This document shows positions 36,608 through 46,562 of a DNA stretch of 64,000 nucleotides, piece after piece. How positions within the stretch are numbered: position 1 is the first letter of the stretch; the number at the start of each line of letters is the position of its first letter. The notes under the pieces were generated by a model. That model was not told where the DNA came from and did no database searches. It saw nothing but the letters and a program-made list of their open reading frames with translations. The DNA lies in assembly GCA_913020435.1 (NCBI GenBank), contig CAJVZZ010000008.1:54490-118489 (forward strand). The letters are read 5' to 3'. This DNA comes from an uncultured Flavobacteriales bacterium (GTDB lineage: Bacteria > Bacteroidota > Bacteroidia > Flavobacteriales_G > Salibacteraceae). The translations under genes were made by a program, and so were the position numbers.

Positions 36608-37948
36608 ATGCTGTATACTCCTCTTAAATGGCTCTTTTACCTAACCACAAAAGCTTATTTCAGGTCGTTAACCATTAGCGGCAAAGATTTCATTCTTAAA
36701 TCAGATACACCGATATTATTTGCCGCTAATCATCCGAGTTCTTTTATGGATTCCATTTTATTGGGAGCTCATATAAAAAGATCATTATTCTTTTTGGCTC
36801 GAGGAGCTGTTTTTAAAAACAAACTACTCAGACCGGCGTTTAATCAACTGTACATGATTCCAGTTTATAAAGCAGATTTATCTCCTGGACAATTACACAA
36901 GAACGCAGGTACTTTTGAAAAATGCCACCAACATTTTGGTCAAAATAAAACCATTCTTATTTTTCCTGAAGGGGTAAGTAAAACGGAGCGCCGTTTAAGA
37001 CCTATCAAAACCGGTACGGCAAGGATCGCTTTAGGTGCTGAAGAAAAACACAACTTTGAGTTAGGTCTTGCCATAATTCCGATTGGTCTTAATTATTCAG
37101 ATCCACATTTATTTAAAAGCGATGTGCTTGTCAATTTTGGTGAACCTATCCAAGTTTTTGATTATAAAAATGCATTTATAGAAGATCCTCGCGAGGCAGT
37201 TTTACAACTTACAGAACTTATAAAATTTGAACTTGAAAAACGAATAGTTTTTATCGAAAATGATCAACTTGAGAAAACTATTGAGCAAATTGAAACGTTA
37301 TATAGAGGCACACTTAGAGCAGAAAATTCGACAGAAGAAAAAGGAACTCAAGATTTCCGTTTGTCTCAAGACATAGCAAAAGCGGTGGTGCATTATGCAA
37401 AACATGAACCAGCGATTTTGAAGAATTTTGAGCATAAAATCTCCACTTATGTTGAAGATTTGGATCGGTCACAATTACGAGATACGCAAATTCGATCCTC
37501 TTCTATTCGGTTCTTTGGGGTTCGGCGATTACTGTATTTTTTGATTGGACTCCCGTTTTTTCTATTTGGTTTTATAACCAATTTTATACCCTTTAAGCTT
37601 ACTGGATTTATAGGTAGGAAAATCAAAATTAGAGAAGATTTTGTTGGAGCAATCACTATTGCTGTAGGGTTAATTGTCTTTCTAATTTTTTATGGTATTG
37701 AAGCTTTTGTAATGGCTTCTTATACCAATAACATCTTGGGAATGCTGTTTTTCTTAGTTTTATATCCAACCGGTGTATTTTGCATTAATTATATGGTTAC
37801 ATATTACAAACTGAGGCAAACCTTTAAATACATAACCCTATTTATGCGAAAAAGTAATTTGATTGCAAGTTTGAAAACTACTAAAGAGGAGTTAATTGAA
37901 GAATTAGAAAAAAGGAAAGCTGAATATCTAAAATTACAAGCGACTTAA
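36608..37948 (+). CDS. PlsC-type phospholipid acyltransferase with C-terminal membrane domain
   Basis: The N-terminal half has the glycerolipid acyltransferase motifs NHPSSFMD (HX4D) and FPEGVSKTERR, so it should acylate lysophosphatidic acid or a related lipid at the inner membrane. Residues about 290-420 hold several hydrophobic segments (LLYFLIGLPFFLFGFI, AITIAVGLIVFLIFYG) and the tail is a charged helix. At 446 residues it is longer than plain PlsC (~240), a form common in Bacteroidota. Confidence 0.85.
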   Translation: MLYTPLKWLFYLTTKAYFRSLTISGKDFILKSDTPILFAANHPSSFMDSILLGAHIKRSLFFLARGAVFKNKLLRPAFNQLYMIPVYKADLSPGQLHKNAGTFEKCHQHFGQNKTILIFPEGVSKTERRLRPIKTGTARIALGAEEKHNFELGLAIIPIGLNYSDPHLFKSDVLVNFGEPIQVFDYKNAFIEDPREAVLQLTELIKFELEKRIVFIENDQLEKTIEQIETLYRGTLRAENSTEEKGTQDFRLSQDIAKAVVHYAKHEPAILKNFEHKISTYVEDLDRSQLRDTQIRSSSIRFFGVRRLLYFLIGLPFFLFGFITNFIPFKLTGFIGRKIKIREDFVGAITIAVGLIVFLIFYGIEAFVMASYTNNILGMLFFLVLYPTGVFCINYMVTYYKLRQTFKYITLFMRKSNLIASLKTTKEELIEELEKRKAEYLKLQAT

Positions 37949-38013
37949 TGCCTCTTACCGCAAAATGCAAAAGTCCGGCAATGAATCACTTAACCTATAA
38001 AAGCATTGCGGAA

Positions 38014-39093
38014 TTAGGCTTTATCGGACTTAGTTATTTTAAATAAACCATGAATTTCATGACCAATATTTAGTGTCGGCGATAATCGGATAAGACTGCT
38101 GTGCTGATACCAGCATATAAAGTTGGTTATAAGATTAGGCCCATCGTAAATGTACCATTGGTTTAGAAGACTGTTTTTATCAAAACTGTTCTCTTTTACT
38201 TCGTTGACCTTCTCAACATAAAAGTCACTATTTTTCTTTTTTGAGGTTGACGCCATAAGTTTTTCACTGGTTTTCCAACCTCTTCCTTTGCGAGTAGTTT
38301 TCAGGTTGTATGTATAATAGTTGATAGGGGAGAAACCATGTGAAGTAAGATGATTCAAGAGTCCTTTACCATCAAAATAGTTCACGTGATTAATCAATAG
38401 CTCTGAAGCTTTTTTTAGGTGATTGAAGGTTAAATAATGCTTCCATGCATCTTCATGTCCATTGGGAGTAATGAAATGAAAGAGTCCGTTTTCTTTAGAA
38501 TATTTCTGAACGTTACTTACTACTTTTGATATATCGACCACATGCTCCATAATATCACGCGCAATTACTAAGTCGAATTTATTGTCTAATGCAGGACTGT
38601 AATTCTCAATATGGGCCTCTATAGTTTCATATTGGTGGTGCAATGCATTAAAATCCAATGTTTCTTTATTGATATCCATCACCGTTATTTTTACTTTAGG
38701 AAAAACAAATTTTAATCCAGCAGTAAAATAACCCGAGCCAGGGCCTAATTCCAACACATCCTTAGGGTAATATCCTTTTCCTTTCAGCGAAATGGCAAAC
38801 AAATACCCTCTTCGAAAGTTTCTCAACATATTCCTTTTCTGTTCTTTTGGAGATACTCTTAGCGACTCCTCAATATAATAAGCCAAACACCCTTTAGCAG
38901 TTTCTTCATCGGTAAGCATCGGGTCTAGTTGCGTAAGACCACATTGTTCACATTTAATTAAACGAGCGTTTGCAATATCCCAGTAATCGACTTCGCCAAC
39001 TTGCAATCCTTTTTCGCTATTGCAAATTCTACACTTTTCTTTACGTAATGTCGATACACCTTTAAAAGGACTGGGGATTCGGAGTAATTTCAT
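38014..39093 (-). CDS. class I SAM-dependent methyltransferase with N-terminal zinc-ribbon
   Basis: The first 60 residues carry two CxxC pairs (CRICNSEKG, CEQCGLTQLDP), a zinc-ribbon found in sugar- or small-molecule methyltransferases. The SAM-binding domain has motif I VLELGPGSGYF, then VMDINKETL and VIARDIMEHV. The substrate may be a surface sugar, since such fusions occur in glycan clusters, but there is no such cluster adjacent. It converges on the acyltransferase gene across 65 bp. Confidence 0.85.
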   Translation of the reverse strand: MKLLRIPSPFKGVSTLRKEKCRICNSEKGLQVGEVDYWDIANARLIKCEQCGLTQLDPMLTDEETAKGCLAYYIEESLRVSPKEQKRNMLRNFRRGYLFAISLKGKGYYPKDVLELGPGSGYFTAGLKFVFPKVKITVMDINKETLDFNALHHQYETIEAHIENYSPALDNKFDLVIARDIMEHVVDISKVVSNVQKYSKENGLFHFITPNGHEDAWKHYLTFNHLKKASELLINHVNYFDGKGLLNHLTSHGFSPINYYTYNLKTTRKGRGWKTSEKLMASTSKKKNSDFYVEKVNEVKENSFDKNSLLNQWYIYDGPNLITNFICWYQHSSLIRLSPTLNIGHEIHGLFKITKSDKA

Positions 39094-39184
39094 AGTCTTT
39101 CGTGTCTTAAATCTATATTGGCGCGGCGATAAGCAACAGGCATGGAGTAGTGGCGATTCTAGGAATCAGTATATCCTATCGATT

Positions 39185-39577
39185 TTAATCGAGCTTGTAT
39201 TTCTTTTTTAACATTGAAATAATTTCGTCCTCGCTATTTTTTTTCTCAGCCGTAATATTATTAGCAGCAATTAATTTGTTGTATTCATTTTGAATAATTA
39301 CCGCTAATAAAGTGTCTTCCCAATCAATAGTGTTGTTAGTGCTGTGTTCTTCCAAAATACTTTTAAACTGGTTAACGTACTTATTATCAGTAATATTTTT
39401 TGTGAATAATTGAAGTGTCCATGTTGATACATTCTTCATAACAATGCCTGCTGTCCCTTTTACTCCAATTCTCCAATCAATTGAATTTCCAATTTTTTTA
39501 ATCGGAATTCTGTAAGAAAAATCCACATTATCAATAGAAATGTAGACAAGGTTGTCAATTAGAGAGTGTTTTATCAT
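39185..39577 (-). CDS. hypothetical protein, 130 aa
   Basis: The product begins with a beta-rich half (LVYISIDNVDFSYRIPIKKIG) and ends with a helical, Lys/Glu-rich tail (SEDEIISMLKKKYKLD). No signal peptide or membrane helix is present. I do not recognise the family. It stands alone. Confidence 0.5.
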   Translation of the reverse strand: MIKHSLIDNLVYISIDNVDFSYRIPIKKIGNSIDWRIGVKGTAGIVMKNVSTWTLQLFTKNITDNKYVNQFKSILEEHSTNNTIDWEDTLLAVIIQNEYNKLIAANNITAEKKNSEDEIISMLKKKYKLD

Positions 39578-39834
39578 GTTGCTACTTTAGTTTCAATTTT
39601 AAAAATGCAAAATTACGGATTCAATACGCAATTGCACAAAGTCTCAGTAATGGTTAATAATATCGAGAGATATTAATCTTTATTAGCTCAGCTGCAAAAA
39701 CGAATAAAGGTATCTGTAGTAAGTTAAGTTAATGCAGGTGCGTTAATAAATCACGAAAACCCGAATTACAATTAGCCTTTGTCTAACGCTTCTAAAACGT
39801 ATGTATTATCCGATTTTGATTATCCAACGGCACA

Positions 39835-39984
39835 TTAACTATAAAAGTACTCATGCAATATTGAAAGCATTTCTAATTTGTTAATCGGTTTGGAAATATA
39901 TTGATAGCAAGTTGACTTTAAAGCTCGTTCTTTATTTCTAGATTTATTGAATAATAAAATGATAAATAACGGGATAGCTATTGG
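39835..39984 (-). pseudogene. fragment of a response-regulator receiver domain
   Basis: The minus strand between a TGA (39985-39987) and a TAA (39835-39837) encodes about 49 residues. They match the end of a REC domain: IPLFIILLFNKSRNKERALK, then QYISKPINKLEMLSILHEYF, with the KP signature. The aspartate pocket part is missing. It lies just downstream of the intact hybrid kinase and is likely the relic of a second hybrid kinase or regulator. Confidence 0.55.
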
Positions 39985-40060
39985 TCAATTCATAAAACCA
40001 ACTTGGTGTTTAATTAAAATTATTTTGTAAGGTTAGATATTTTACAGCTATCAAAAGAGA

Positions 40061-42421
40061 TTAAACCCACTTTTGGAAGACCGTTAAAAGTTGTTCTTTT
40101 CGTATGGGTTTTGTAAGGTACTCTTTACAACCTATCTTCATGATCTTTACTTTTTCAGTATCGGCTGCATCAGCGCTTTGTGCTAATATTCTGGCCTTAG
40201 GATCAAATTTTAAGATTTCAGCAGTAGCTTTAAATCCATCCATGATCGGCATTCTAAGATCCATTAAAACCAAGGCAATTTCAGGGGTATTCTTATACAT
40301 TTCAACAGCTATTTCTCCGTTATCAGCAACCAAAATGTTAACCTCCCACAATTTCATTATTTCTTCAAAATATAGTTGGATAAAAGAGTCATCGTCTGCA
40401 AGTAAAACAGTTATTCCTTTAAATGACTGGATCTCATTCTGAGGTTCGATGTTTTTGCTCTTTAGAGGCTGAACTTCTTCAAATGGTATGTGAAAAGTAA
40501 AAATTGACCCTACATTCAGTGTTGATTGTACTGAAATTTCACCACCCAATAAATGAACGAGTCCCCTGCAAATCGCCAATCCCAGACCTGTTCCTTTATT
40601 TTTTGAGACTCCAGTATTTACTTGTTTAAACCGTTCGAAAATGCCAGTAATATTATCTGGTGAAATTCCAATTCCTTGATCTTTCACAAAGAATATAAGA
40701 TCGGTCTCAGCTTGTTTGAACCCAAATGAAATGGTTCCTTGAGCAGAAAATTTTAATGCATTGCTCAATAGATTTGAAAGCAGTTGACGAATCCTTAAAC
40801 CGTCTGACTTGATCATTAAGTGTTCGCAATTCTTAGGAATATGAGCTTCGAATATAATGCTAGGCTTATTTTTATCGACTTTTAATTGATTAAACATTAC
40901 TTCTAAATCAACAAGGATTTCAGAAATATTAAAGTTTTCAGTAATGATTTTCATATTATTTGATTCGATCTTAGCAACATCAATAATGTCATCAATTAGA
41001 CTCAGTAACTGTTTTGAATTACCATCAATAATATTTAGGTACTTATGTTTTGTTTCTAGAGATAAATCATCTTTTTTGAGCAAGTCTGAAAACCCAATTA
41101 CGGAATTCATGGGTGTTCTAATTTCATGACTCATATTTGCCAGATAATTATTTTTTAAAGAACTAGCCGACTCGGCTTTTTCTTTGGCCGCAATTAGAGC
41201 AGATTCATTCTGTTTTTGTTTTGTAATATTTTGAAAAATTCCAGTTAATTTAACTGATTGACCATCAACCATAGTTACTGTAGCTGTTGTCCGTACATCT
41301 ATTAACTTACCTTTTGCTGTATGAGTTTTGAGTTCTAAATCATATCCCTTTCCCTCCTCAATTGCAATTTTAATTGCTTTTGAAAGTATATTTCGTGATT
41401 CAGGCAAGTAATATCCAATGCCTGCATCAACCGTAGGGTTGAACTCACTTGCAGAGATTTCATGAATGGCATACGTTTCGGCTGTCCAGTATAAATCGTT
41501 AGTTAAAATATTAAGTTCCCAGCCTCCCAAATGAGCAATGGATTGGGACGTTAGAAGAAGTTGATTGCTTCTTTTTAACTCCATTTCAGTAGTTTTCTGT
41601 AATGTAATGTCCTGAGTGGAGCCCTTTATCTCTATAATTTCATCTTTATCGTTGCGAACGGCTTCACCTTTAGTCATTAGCCAAGTTGCTGCACTATTTG
41701 TTTTTGATGTTAGAACCTCTAAGTTGTATGGAGTTCCTTTTTTTGAGCAAGCAAGAATTGCGTCTGATATTAATGCCCAACTTTTGTCAGTAAATAATTC
41801 CTTTTGCTCGGGTTGGGTTGGTGGAGGACTTGAATCATCAAGATCATGAAGCTTGTAAAGCTCATCAGACCATGTTATTTCATCGGTTTCTATGTTTAAG
41901 TTCCAATTTCCAATATGAGTTATTTTTTGAGTAAGCTTTAATTCGGATTCATTTTTCTTCAGCGCTCTGCGCTGTTTTTTGTCTTTCGAAATATCGGTAA
42001 TAATTCCAACAAGGCTTTTTACTCGGCCATCTTCTGATAGTTCAAATGGTGCATCTTCAGAGCTGCACCAAACCCAATTTCCTTTTTTGTGTTTAAATCT
42101 ATATTCTATTCTGTCTTGTTTGCCATTTTCTACACTTTCTATGTGTTCAATTATGGCCTGTCTATCATCAGGATGGAATAACGCAAAGTAGGCTTCTGGC
42201 TTTAATCCAATTATCTCACTCAAGTTATAGCCTAGAATACTTGTGTAAGATTTATTTATAAAGGTGGTCGTTCCTTTTATGAAATCATACACATGTATGC
42301 CGCTTGGTATGGTTTGAATTATTCTCTCAGTTAGCTTTTTTTCTTTTACCAAAAATAGTCCTGCTTTGCTCATTTCTGAAGTTTCATTCTTAAGAATTTT
42401 TTTCGTCTTTTTGGAAGCCAT
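40061..42421 (-). CDS. hybrid sensor histidine kinase with three PAS domains and receiver
   Basis: The 786-residue protein is soluble, with no membrane segments. Three PAS/PAC units cover about 30-400 (FINKSYTSILGYNLSEI; TDEITWSDELYKLHDL; LTNDLYWTAETYAIHE). The HisKA box NMSHEIRTPMNSVIGFS carries the phospho-histidine (His432). The ATPase domain has DQGIGIS and GTGLGLAICRGL. The C-terminal receiver has ADDD and the phospho-acceptor Asp721 in LMDLRMP. There is no DNA-binding output. Two palindromes lie directly upstream. Confidence 0.92.
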   Translation of the reverse strand: MASKKTKKILKNETSEMSKAGLFLVKEKKLTERIIQTIPSGIHVYDFIKGTTTFINKSYTSILGYNLSEIIGLKPEAYFALFHPDDRQAIIEHIESVENGKQDRIEYRFKHKKGNWVWCSSEDAPFELSEDGRVKSLVGIITDISKDKKQRRALKKNESELKLTQKITHIGNWNLNIETDEITWSDELYKLHDLDDSSPPPTQPEQKELFTDKSWALISDAILACSKKGTPYNLEVLTSKTNSAATWLMTKGEAVRNDKDEIIEIKGSTQDITLQKTTEMELKRSNQLLLTSQSIAHLGGWELNILTNDLYWTAETYAIHEISASEFNPTVDAGIGYYLPESRNILSKAIKIAIEEGKGYDLELKTHTAKGKLIDVRTTATVTMVDGQSVKLTGIFQNITKQKQNESALIAAKEKAESASSLKNNYLANMSHEIRTPMNSVIGFSDLLKKDDLSLETKHKYLNIIDGNSKQLLSLIDDIIDVAKIESNNMKIITENFNISEILVDLEVMFNQLKVDKNKPSIIFEAHIPKNCEHLMIKSDGLRIRQLLSNLLSNALKFSAQGTISFGFKQAETDLIFFVKDQGIGISPDNITGIFERFKQVNTGVSKNKGTGLGLAICRGLVHLLGGEISVQSTLNVGSIFTFHIPFEEVQPLKSKNIEPQNEIQSFKGITVLLADDDSFIQLYFEEIMKLWEVNILVADNGEIAVEMYKNTPEIALVLMDLRMPIMDGFKATAEILKFDPKARILAQSADAADTEKVKIMKIGCKEYLTKPIRKEQLLTVFQKWV

Positions 42422-42457
42422 GAGAATGAAAATTAAGGCGGGATGTTTGCTTTATTC

Positions 42458-42499
42458 TTTACAACTAAATATTAGTTGTAAATATGCAACTAATGTTGC
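42458..42499. promoter_or_regulatory. tandem palindromes upstream of hybrid kinase
   Basis: The first palindrome (42458-42482) has perfect 11-bp arms TTTACAACTAA and complement around ATA. The second (42486-42499) is GCAAC-TAAT-GTTGC. Both contain the shared core CAACTAA(T). They lie 37-78 bp before the kinase start codon, a normal operator position. Confidence 0.6.
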
Positions 42500-43028
42500 C
42501 TTTTAATACTGAACAAAAACGAATAATAACGTTAAAGCAGACCCTTTTTCGGCTGTATTTAGGGTCTAAGTGATATTTCATTTGAATTATTCATTTCTAA
42601 AATGGATAATTTTTGACCAATATAAATACATAAAAAATCGGCAAATTAGTTCAATCTTGGATCTAATTATACCTAAATAATACTTAGCATTACTAGTGTT
42701 TTATCTCTTTTTCTGTATCGATATCTGCAATTCTTAAGATCATGTAATAATCTATAAATGCCGTTGTCTATTTTTAGAGTAGTGCTGTCTCACTCTTACA
42801 ATTAATTGTAACACTTTAGGGCTATTAAAAGAGGCCTTTCGAGCTGGTCTTTTTAAGTATTAGGTGTGCTTATTTATACCTGTAACGATTGTCTCTCTTT
42901 GCCGAATATTCAGTAAATCACCAGAATCATCTTAAAAAAAATAGGTCAAATAAGTGATAATTAATTGACCCAGTATACCATCAGCTTCCGCTGATAGGTT
43001 TCATTTTGTAGACAATATTTTTACCGCA
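42500..43028. other. 530-bp intergenic region with a further palindrome
   Basis: No gene is supported. A perfect 16-bp palindrome TTACAATT/AATTGTAA lies at 42796-42811 and resembles the kinase-upstream motif (ACAAnTAA). A small hairpin ATCAGC-TTCC-GCTGAT lies near 42977-42992 at the 3' end of the SDR gene, without a T-run. Confidence 0.4.
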
Positions 43029-43733
43029 TTAAAACGGGTTAGTTGCCCAAACGTTCAGTTCCTGAATAAACCCTTTGTCACGCATTTCTAAAACAGAAAC
43101 AATAGAGTGAGCGATTTCTTCAGATCCTAATTTATTGGGCATTTCTTCGCGTTCTTTTCTGTCCTCAGCAGCAAATGCGGTAGCTACTTCACTTGGGTTA
43201 ACTATAGAGACACGAATATTGAATTTTCGTAATTCAGCTTGCCAAGATTGAGTCATTCCTCTAACCGCAAATTTTGAAGCAGCATAAACACTTCCTCCAA
43301 CAAATCCCTTCAGACTAGCACTAGAGCCGATATTTATTATGTTGCCATAATTTTGAGTTTTAAATGTCTTTACAATTTCTTGAGTAAGCAAGGTCAGTCC
43401 AAAAACATTGGTGGCATAAACGCTTTGCAAGTCTTCAACAGTTATCTCTCCCAATTTTGGAAATACACCAATACCTGCATTGTTGATAAGCACATCTATT
43501 TTGCCGTCCAAAAGAGCCAGGGCAGCTGCTGCCATTTCATTAATTGAATTCAGATCACTGATATCAAATAACAAAGGAATAGCACCAATCTCCGTTGCAA
43601 CAAGCTTTAGCTTGTTTTCATCTCGACCTGTGATTACCACTTGGGCTCCTTTTTGAATAAACTGCTTTGCTGTTTCTTTGCCAATTCCTGAACTGCCGCC
43701 AGTAATTAAAATTCTTGAATTATTTATTTCCAT
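43029..43733 (-). CDS. short-chain dehydrogenase/reductase
   Basis: The 234-residue protein has the SDR cofactor motif TGGSSGIGKET, NNAG, the catalytic serine in GSSASL and YAASK with the tyrosine and lysine. It is a classical NAD(P)(H)-dependent oxidoreductase, similar to DltE-type SDRs (KxxE tail region). The substrate is unknown. A short palindrome, TGCATT-TT-AATGCA, lies at 43780-43793 upstream and could be a control site. Confidence 0.9.
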   Translation of the reverse strand: MEINNSRILITGGSSGIGKETAKQFIQKGAQVVITGRDENKLKLVATEIGAIPLLFDISDLNSINEMAAAALALLDGKIDVLINNAGIGVFPKLGEITVEDLQSVYATNVFGLTLLTQEIVKTFKTQNYGNIINIGSSASLKGFVGGSVYAASKFAVRGMTQSWQAELRKFNIRVSIVNPSEVATAFAAEDRKEREEMPNKLGSEEIAHSIVSVLEMRDKGFIQELNVWATNPF

Positions 43734-43927
43734 TTTTCGTTATTTCTTAAGTTATAGAGCGTCAACGCTAATGCAAAACTGCATTTTAATGCAATACAGG
43801 TTTTGATTGTAAAATCTTATTCTTTTAAATATCTTAAAAATTAGATATTATACTACTATTCCAATTGAAGGTTGTGCTTATGAGATTGATTAACTGAGGC
43901 ATATGACTGCAGTAATGAATGTATTCC

Positions 43928-44890
43928 TTATCCAGTAGTATGCTCTTTTTGAGTAGCAATAATATCACTTACGGCTTGTTTGTACTTATAAGGATTTCCC
44001 GCTTTTTTTATTGCTTTATAAACTTTCTGAGGATTGTGTGTAGACTGAGAGAAAAATTCCCAAAAACCGAGCATTTTCATTTTAATTGGCGTAGGTCCAG
44101 AAAGCATAGCATCATACTGCTGATAAATAGTATCGTGAAATGCACTAAAAATCTCCCAACGATCATTAGGATACTCAGTAATGTTAGCCTTTATCATACT
44201 GGGTAAAAAAGGATCAGCAATAAGACCTCGTCCTATCATAAAGTGCTCGATAGTTGGGAATCGTTCTCGCATTGCTTTAAACCGTTCAACAGTCGTTATA
44301 TCGCCATTGTAATACAAAGTATGCTTTGCTATGTCAATGCATGTCTGGAATGATTCAAGATCGACACCTCCTTTGTATAACTGCTTACCAAGTCGAGCAT
44401 GAATGGCTACATTTTTAAGTGGGTACTTTTCTAGTATTGGAAAAGAATCTAATATTTCTTTGCTATTTTCATAACCCAGACGCATTTTCATAGAGATGGT
44501 GACATCTGTCTCGTTGTGAGCGCGATCTAAAATATGATCTATTTTTTCAGTATTGCAAATTAGACCAGAGCCCATTCCACTTTTGGTAACCATTGGGTAG
44601 GGGCAACCCAAATTCCAATTCAATTCTTTGTACCCTAACGATTGAATGTACTTTATCACAAATATAAAATGATCAGCATCCGCCGTCATCACCTGTGGTA
44701 TAAGATCTAGGCTTGTATTTACTTCAGGGTTTAAGTCTCGCTGATACGATCCTTTGATGATCATCTTTCTATTAAAGCGTATGTAAGGCGCGTAAAAGGT
44801 GTCTATTCCTCCAAAGAATTTTTGCTGTGCATTTCGGAAAGTAGCATCTGTAAATCCCTGTAAGGGCGAGGATAGGAGTGAATAGGTCAT
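43928..44890 (-). CDS. tRNA-dihydrouridine synthase family protein
   Basis: ATG 44890 (MTYSLLSSPLQGFTD) fits the start of Dus proteins; the frame is open back to 44956 with less convincing sequence. The protein has SSPLQGFTDATFR, the catalytic-cysteine motif NLGCPYPMVTKSGMGSGL, MRLGYEN, HARLGKQLYKGGVD and MIGRGLIADPFL. It reduces uridine to dihydrouridine in tRNA using FMN and NADPH. Which tRNA position it modifies cannot be told from sequence alone. Confidence 0.88.
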   Translation of the reverse strand: MTYSLLSSPLQGFTDATFRNAQQKFFGGIDTFYAPYIRFNRKMIIKGSYQRDLNPEVNTSLDLIPQVMTADADHFIFVIKYIQSLGYKELNWNLGCPYPMVTKSGMGSGLICNTEKIDHILDRAHNETDVTISMKMRLGYENSKEILDSFPILEKYPLKNVAIHARLGKQLYKGGVDLESFQTCIDIAKHTLYYNGDITTVERFKAMRERFPTIEHFMIGRGLIADPFLPSMIKANITEYPNDRWEIFSAFHDTIYQQYDAMLSGPTPIKMKMLGFWEFFSQSTHNPQKVYKAIKKAGNPYKYKQAVSDIIATQKEHTTG

Positions 44891-45085
44891 TAATGGGCAT
44901 TGTAATGAAGGCCAAGTTCCCGCAGCCATTATCAGTAGACCTTTCGTGTCGTACAATAAGGAATTTGGGAACTGGTTTTAAATACTAATGTTGCAAATTT
45001 AGGACAAACTGCCAATTTCGTAATTAGCAATTTCTAAAAGTCACTCCTTTTTCTCCCAATAGGATTATACCTTTTTTCAGTTGTT

Positions 45086-45952
45086 CTAATGTGTTGCTTT
45101 TTGCTTTATAGTCTTCATCCCAAATGCGATAATTGCTCCACCGGTAAAAAACATAATAAGACTATAAACGGCGGGAGCTATAGCATAGTTATCATTCATT
45201 AGTATACCGGATGCAATGGCAATAGCCATGGTACCATTTTGAATTCCAGACTCTATTGAAATGGTAATCGATTGAGTCCAATTTAATTTCGCAATTTTTG
45301 CAGTTATAAAACCAATAAGAATAGTAGCTACATTTAATGCTAAGGCGGTCAAGCCTGCCTGTTGTAAATAAGGAATTAGATCTTCTCTTTTCTTTAACAC
45401 CAAACCAATTATGACTAGAAATAAGACGGCAGCAGAGGCTATTTTAACCGGTTTATTCATTTTATCGGCAAAAGCTGGTTTAGTGTTTTTTATCGCCATA
45501 CCGATGGAAACAGGAATGATTACAATTGCAAAAATTTGAATCACCGTTTGTAATTTGTTGATTTGAACCAGTTCGTTACTATCTAAAAATTGAGTTAATG
45601 CAAAGTCTACAACAAAAGGAATAGTGAAAATTGTAATTAGGCTATTGACCGTTGTTAATGAAATGGATAAGCCGGTATCTCCTTTTGCTAAATGGGTGAT
45701 AAGGTTAGATGTTGGACCGCCAGGGCAAGCCGCTAAAATCATTACACCTATTGCGATATCGGTTTCTACTTCAAATAAAACGATTAGTAGGTAGGCAATA
45801 ATTGGTAACAAAATAATCTGGTTGATTAACCCAATAATTATTGCTTTTGGATGCTGAAGCAATCGAACAAAATCCTCTTTAACTAAGGATAAACCCATGC
45901 CAAACATGATGATGACTAATGATATTGCAAGTATGATTGTTCCTATATCCAT
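45086..45952 (-). CDS. bile acid:sodium symporter (SBF/BASS) family transporter
   Basis: The 288-residue membrane protein has nine or so helices and the SBF motif ACPGGPTSNLITHLAKGDT plus ESGIQNGTMAIAIA, which hold the sodium-site residues. Bacterial members carry organic anions such as pyruvate or pantoate-like acids with Na+. The substrate is not evident; no neighbour suggests a pathway. Confidence 0.88.
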   Translation of the reverse strand: MDIGTIILAISLVIIMFGMGLSLVKEDFVRLLQHPKAIIIGLINQIILLPIIAYLLIVLFEVETDIAIGVMILAACPGGPTSNLITHLAKGDTGLSISLTTVNSLITIFTIPFVVDFALTQFLDSNELVQINKLQTVIQIFAIVIIPVSIGMAIKNTKPAFADKMNKPVKIASAAVLFLVIIGLVLKKREDLIPYLQQAGLTALALNVATILIGFITAKIAKLNWTQSITISIESGIQNGTMAIAIASGILMNDNYAIAPAVYSLIMFFTGGAIIAFGMKTIKQKATH

Positions 45953-46107
45953 TGTTCTTTTTTATTTAATTATTTGTAGCAAAAATGAAATGAATTATTC
46001 AGTTCACTTCTGTTTATCTTTTGATTGAACACTATTGTCTTTATTAGAATGCATTCAATCGATAGATGCTATGGTGCAGCATTCTCAAATTAGCATCAAT
46101 TACAAAT

Positions 46108-46470
46108 TTATCTAAGCAAGGTAACATAACCAGTATAATTAGTTTCATTGACCTCTAGCCTATAGAAATAAACACCTTCTTGGCAGGGTTTTCCAACAAA
46201 TGTTCTTCCAGCCCATATCGGAAAGCCTTCTATAGATTCAAAGATCAAGGCTCCCCAGCGGTTGTATACATATACGTTACTGCAGTCAACGAAATCGTTA
46301 CCCATAGAAAAGTCGATGTCGTCATTTATAGCTCCGTAGTTTGGTGTAAATACATTGGCTATGCTGTCTGAGGTAAAGGAAATAGTAGCTGCATCAATGT
46401 TTATGATCTGAATGCTGGTGTCTCTGCAATCATCAATAGACATCAATATTACGGATAGTATGGTTTTCAT
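46108..46470 (-). CDS. orphan T9SS type B (gliding-motility-associated) C-terminal domain
   Basis: The 120-residue protein has a short N-terminus (MKTILSVILMSIDDCRD) and then the gliding-motility-associated C-terminal domain: IANVFTPNYGAINDDIDF, VYVYNRWGALIFES, GKPCQEGVYFYRLEV and a terminal LLR. This domain normally sits at the end of very large adhesins, with hundreds of residues before it. Here almost nothing precedes it, so it is probably the remnant of a deleted adhesin gene, or a stand-alone tail. Confidence 0.7.
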   Translation of the reverse strand: MKTILSVILMSIDDCRDTSIQIINIDAATISFTSDSIANVFTPNYGAINDDIDFSMGNDFVDCSNVYVYNRWGALIFESIEGFPIWAGRTFVGKPCQEGVYFYRLEVNETNYTGYVTLLR

Positions 46471-46562
46471 TCTGCTGAAGCTAATTTAAGCAACCCCTAT
46501 GCATCATGTCGTAGCATCTCAAAGGGGCTGTGCACTATATATATTGTTAGGCTTTCGGTATT

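Noticed and set aside
36194..36627. Two short forward frames after the zur gene
   Set aside because: Neither shows conserved sequence; a minus-strand remnant is more protein-like, and no gene was called.
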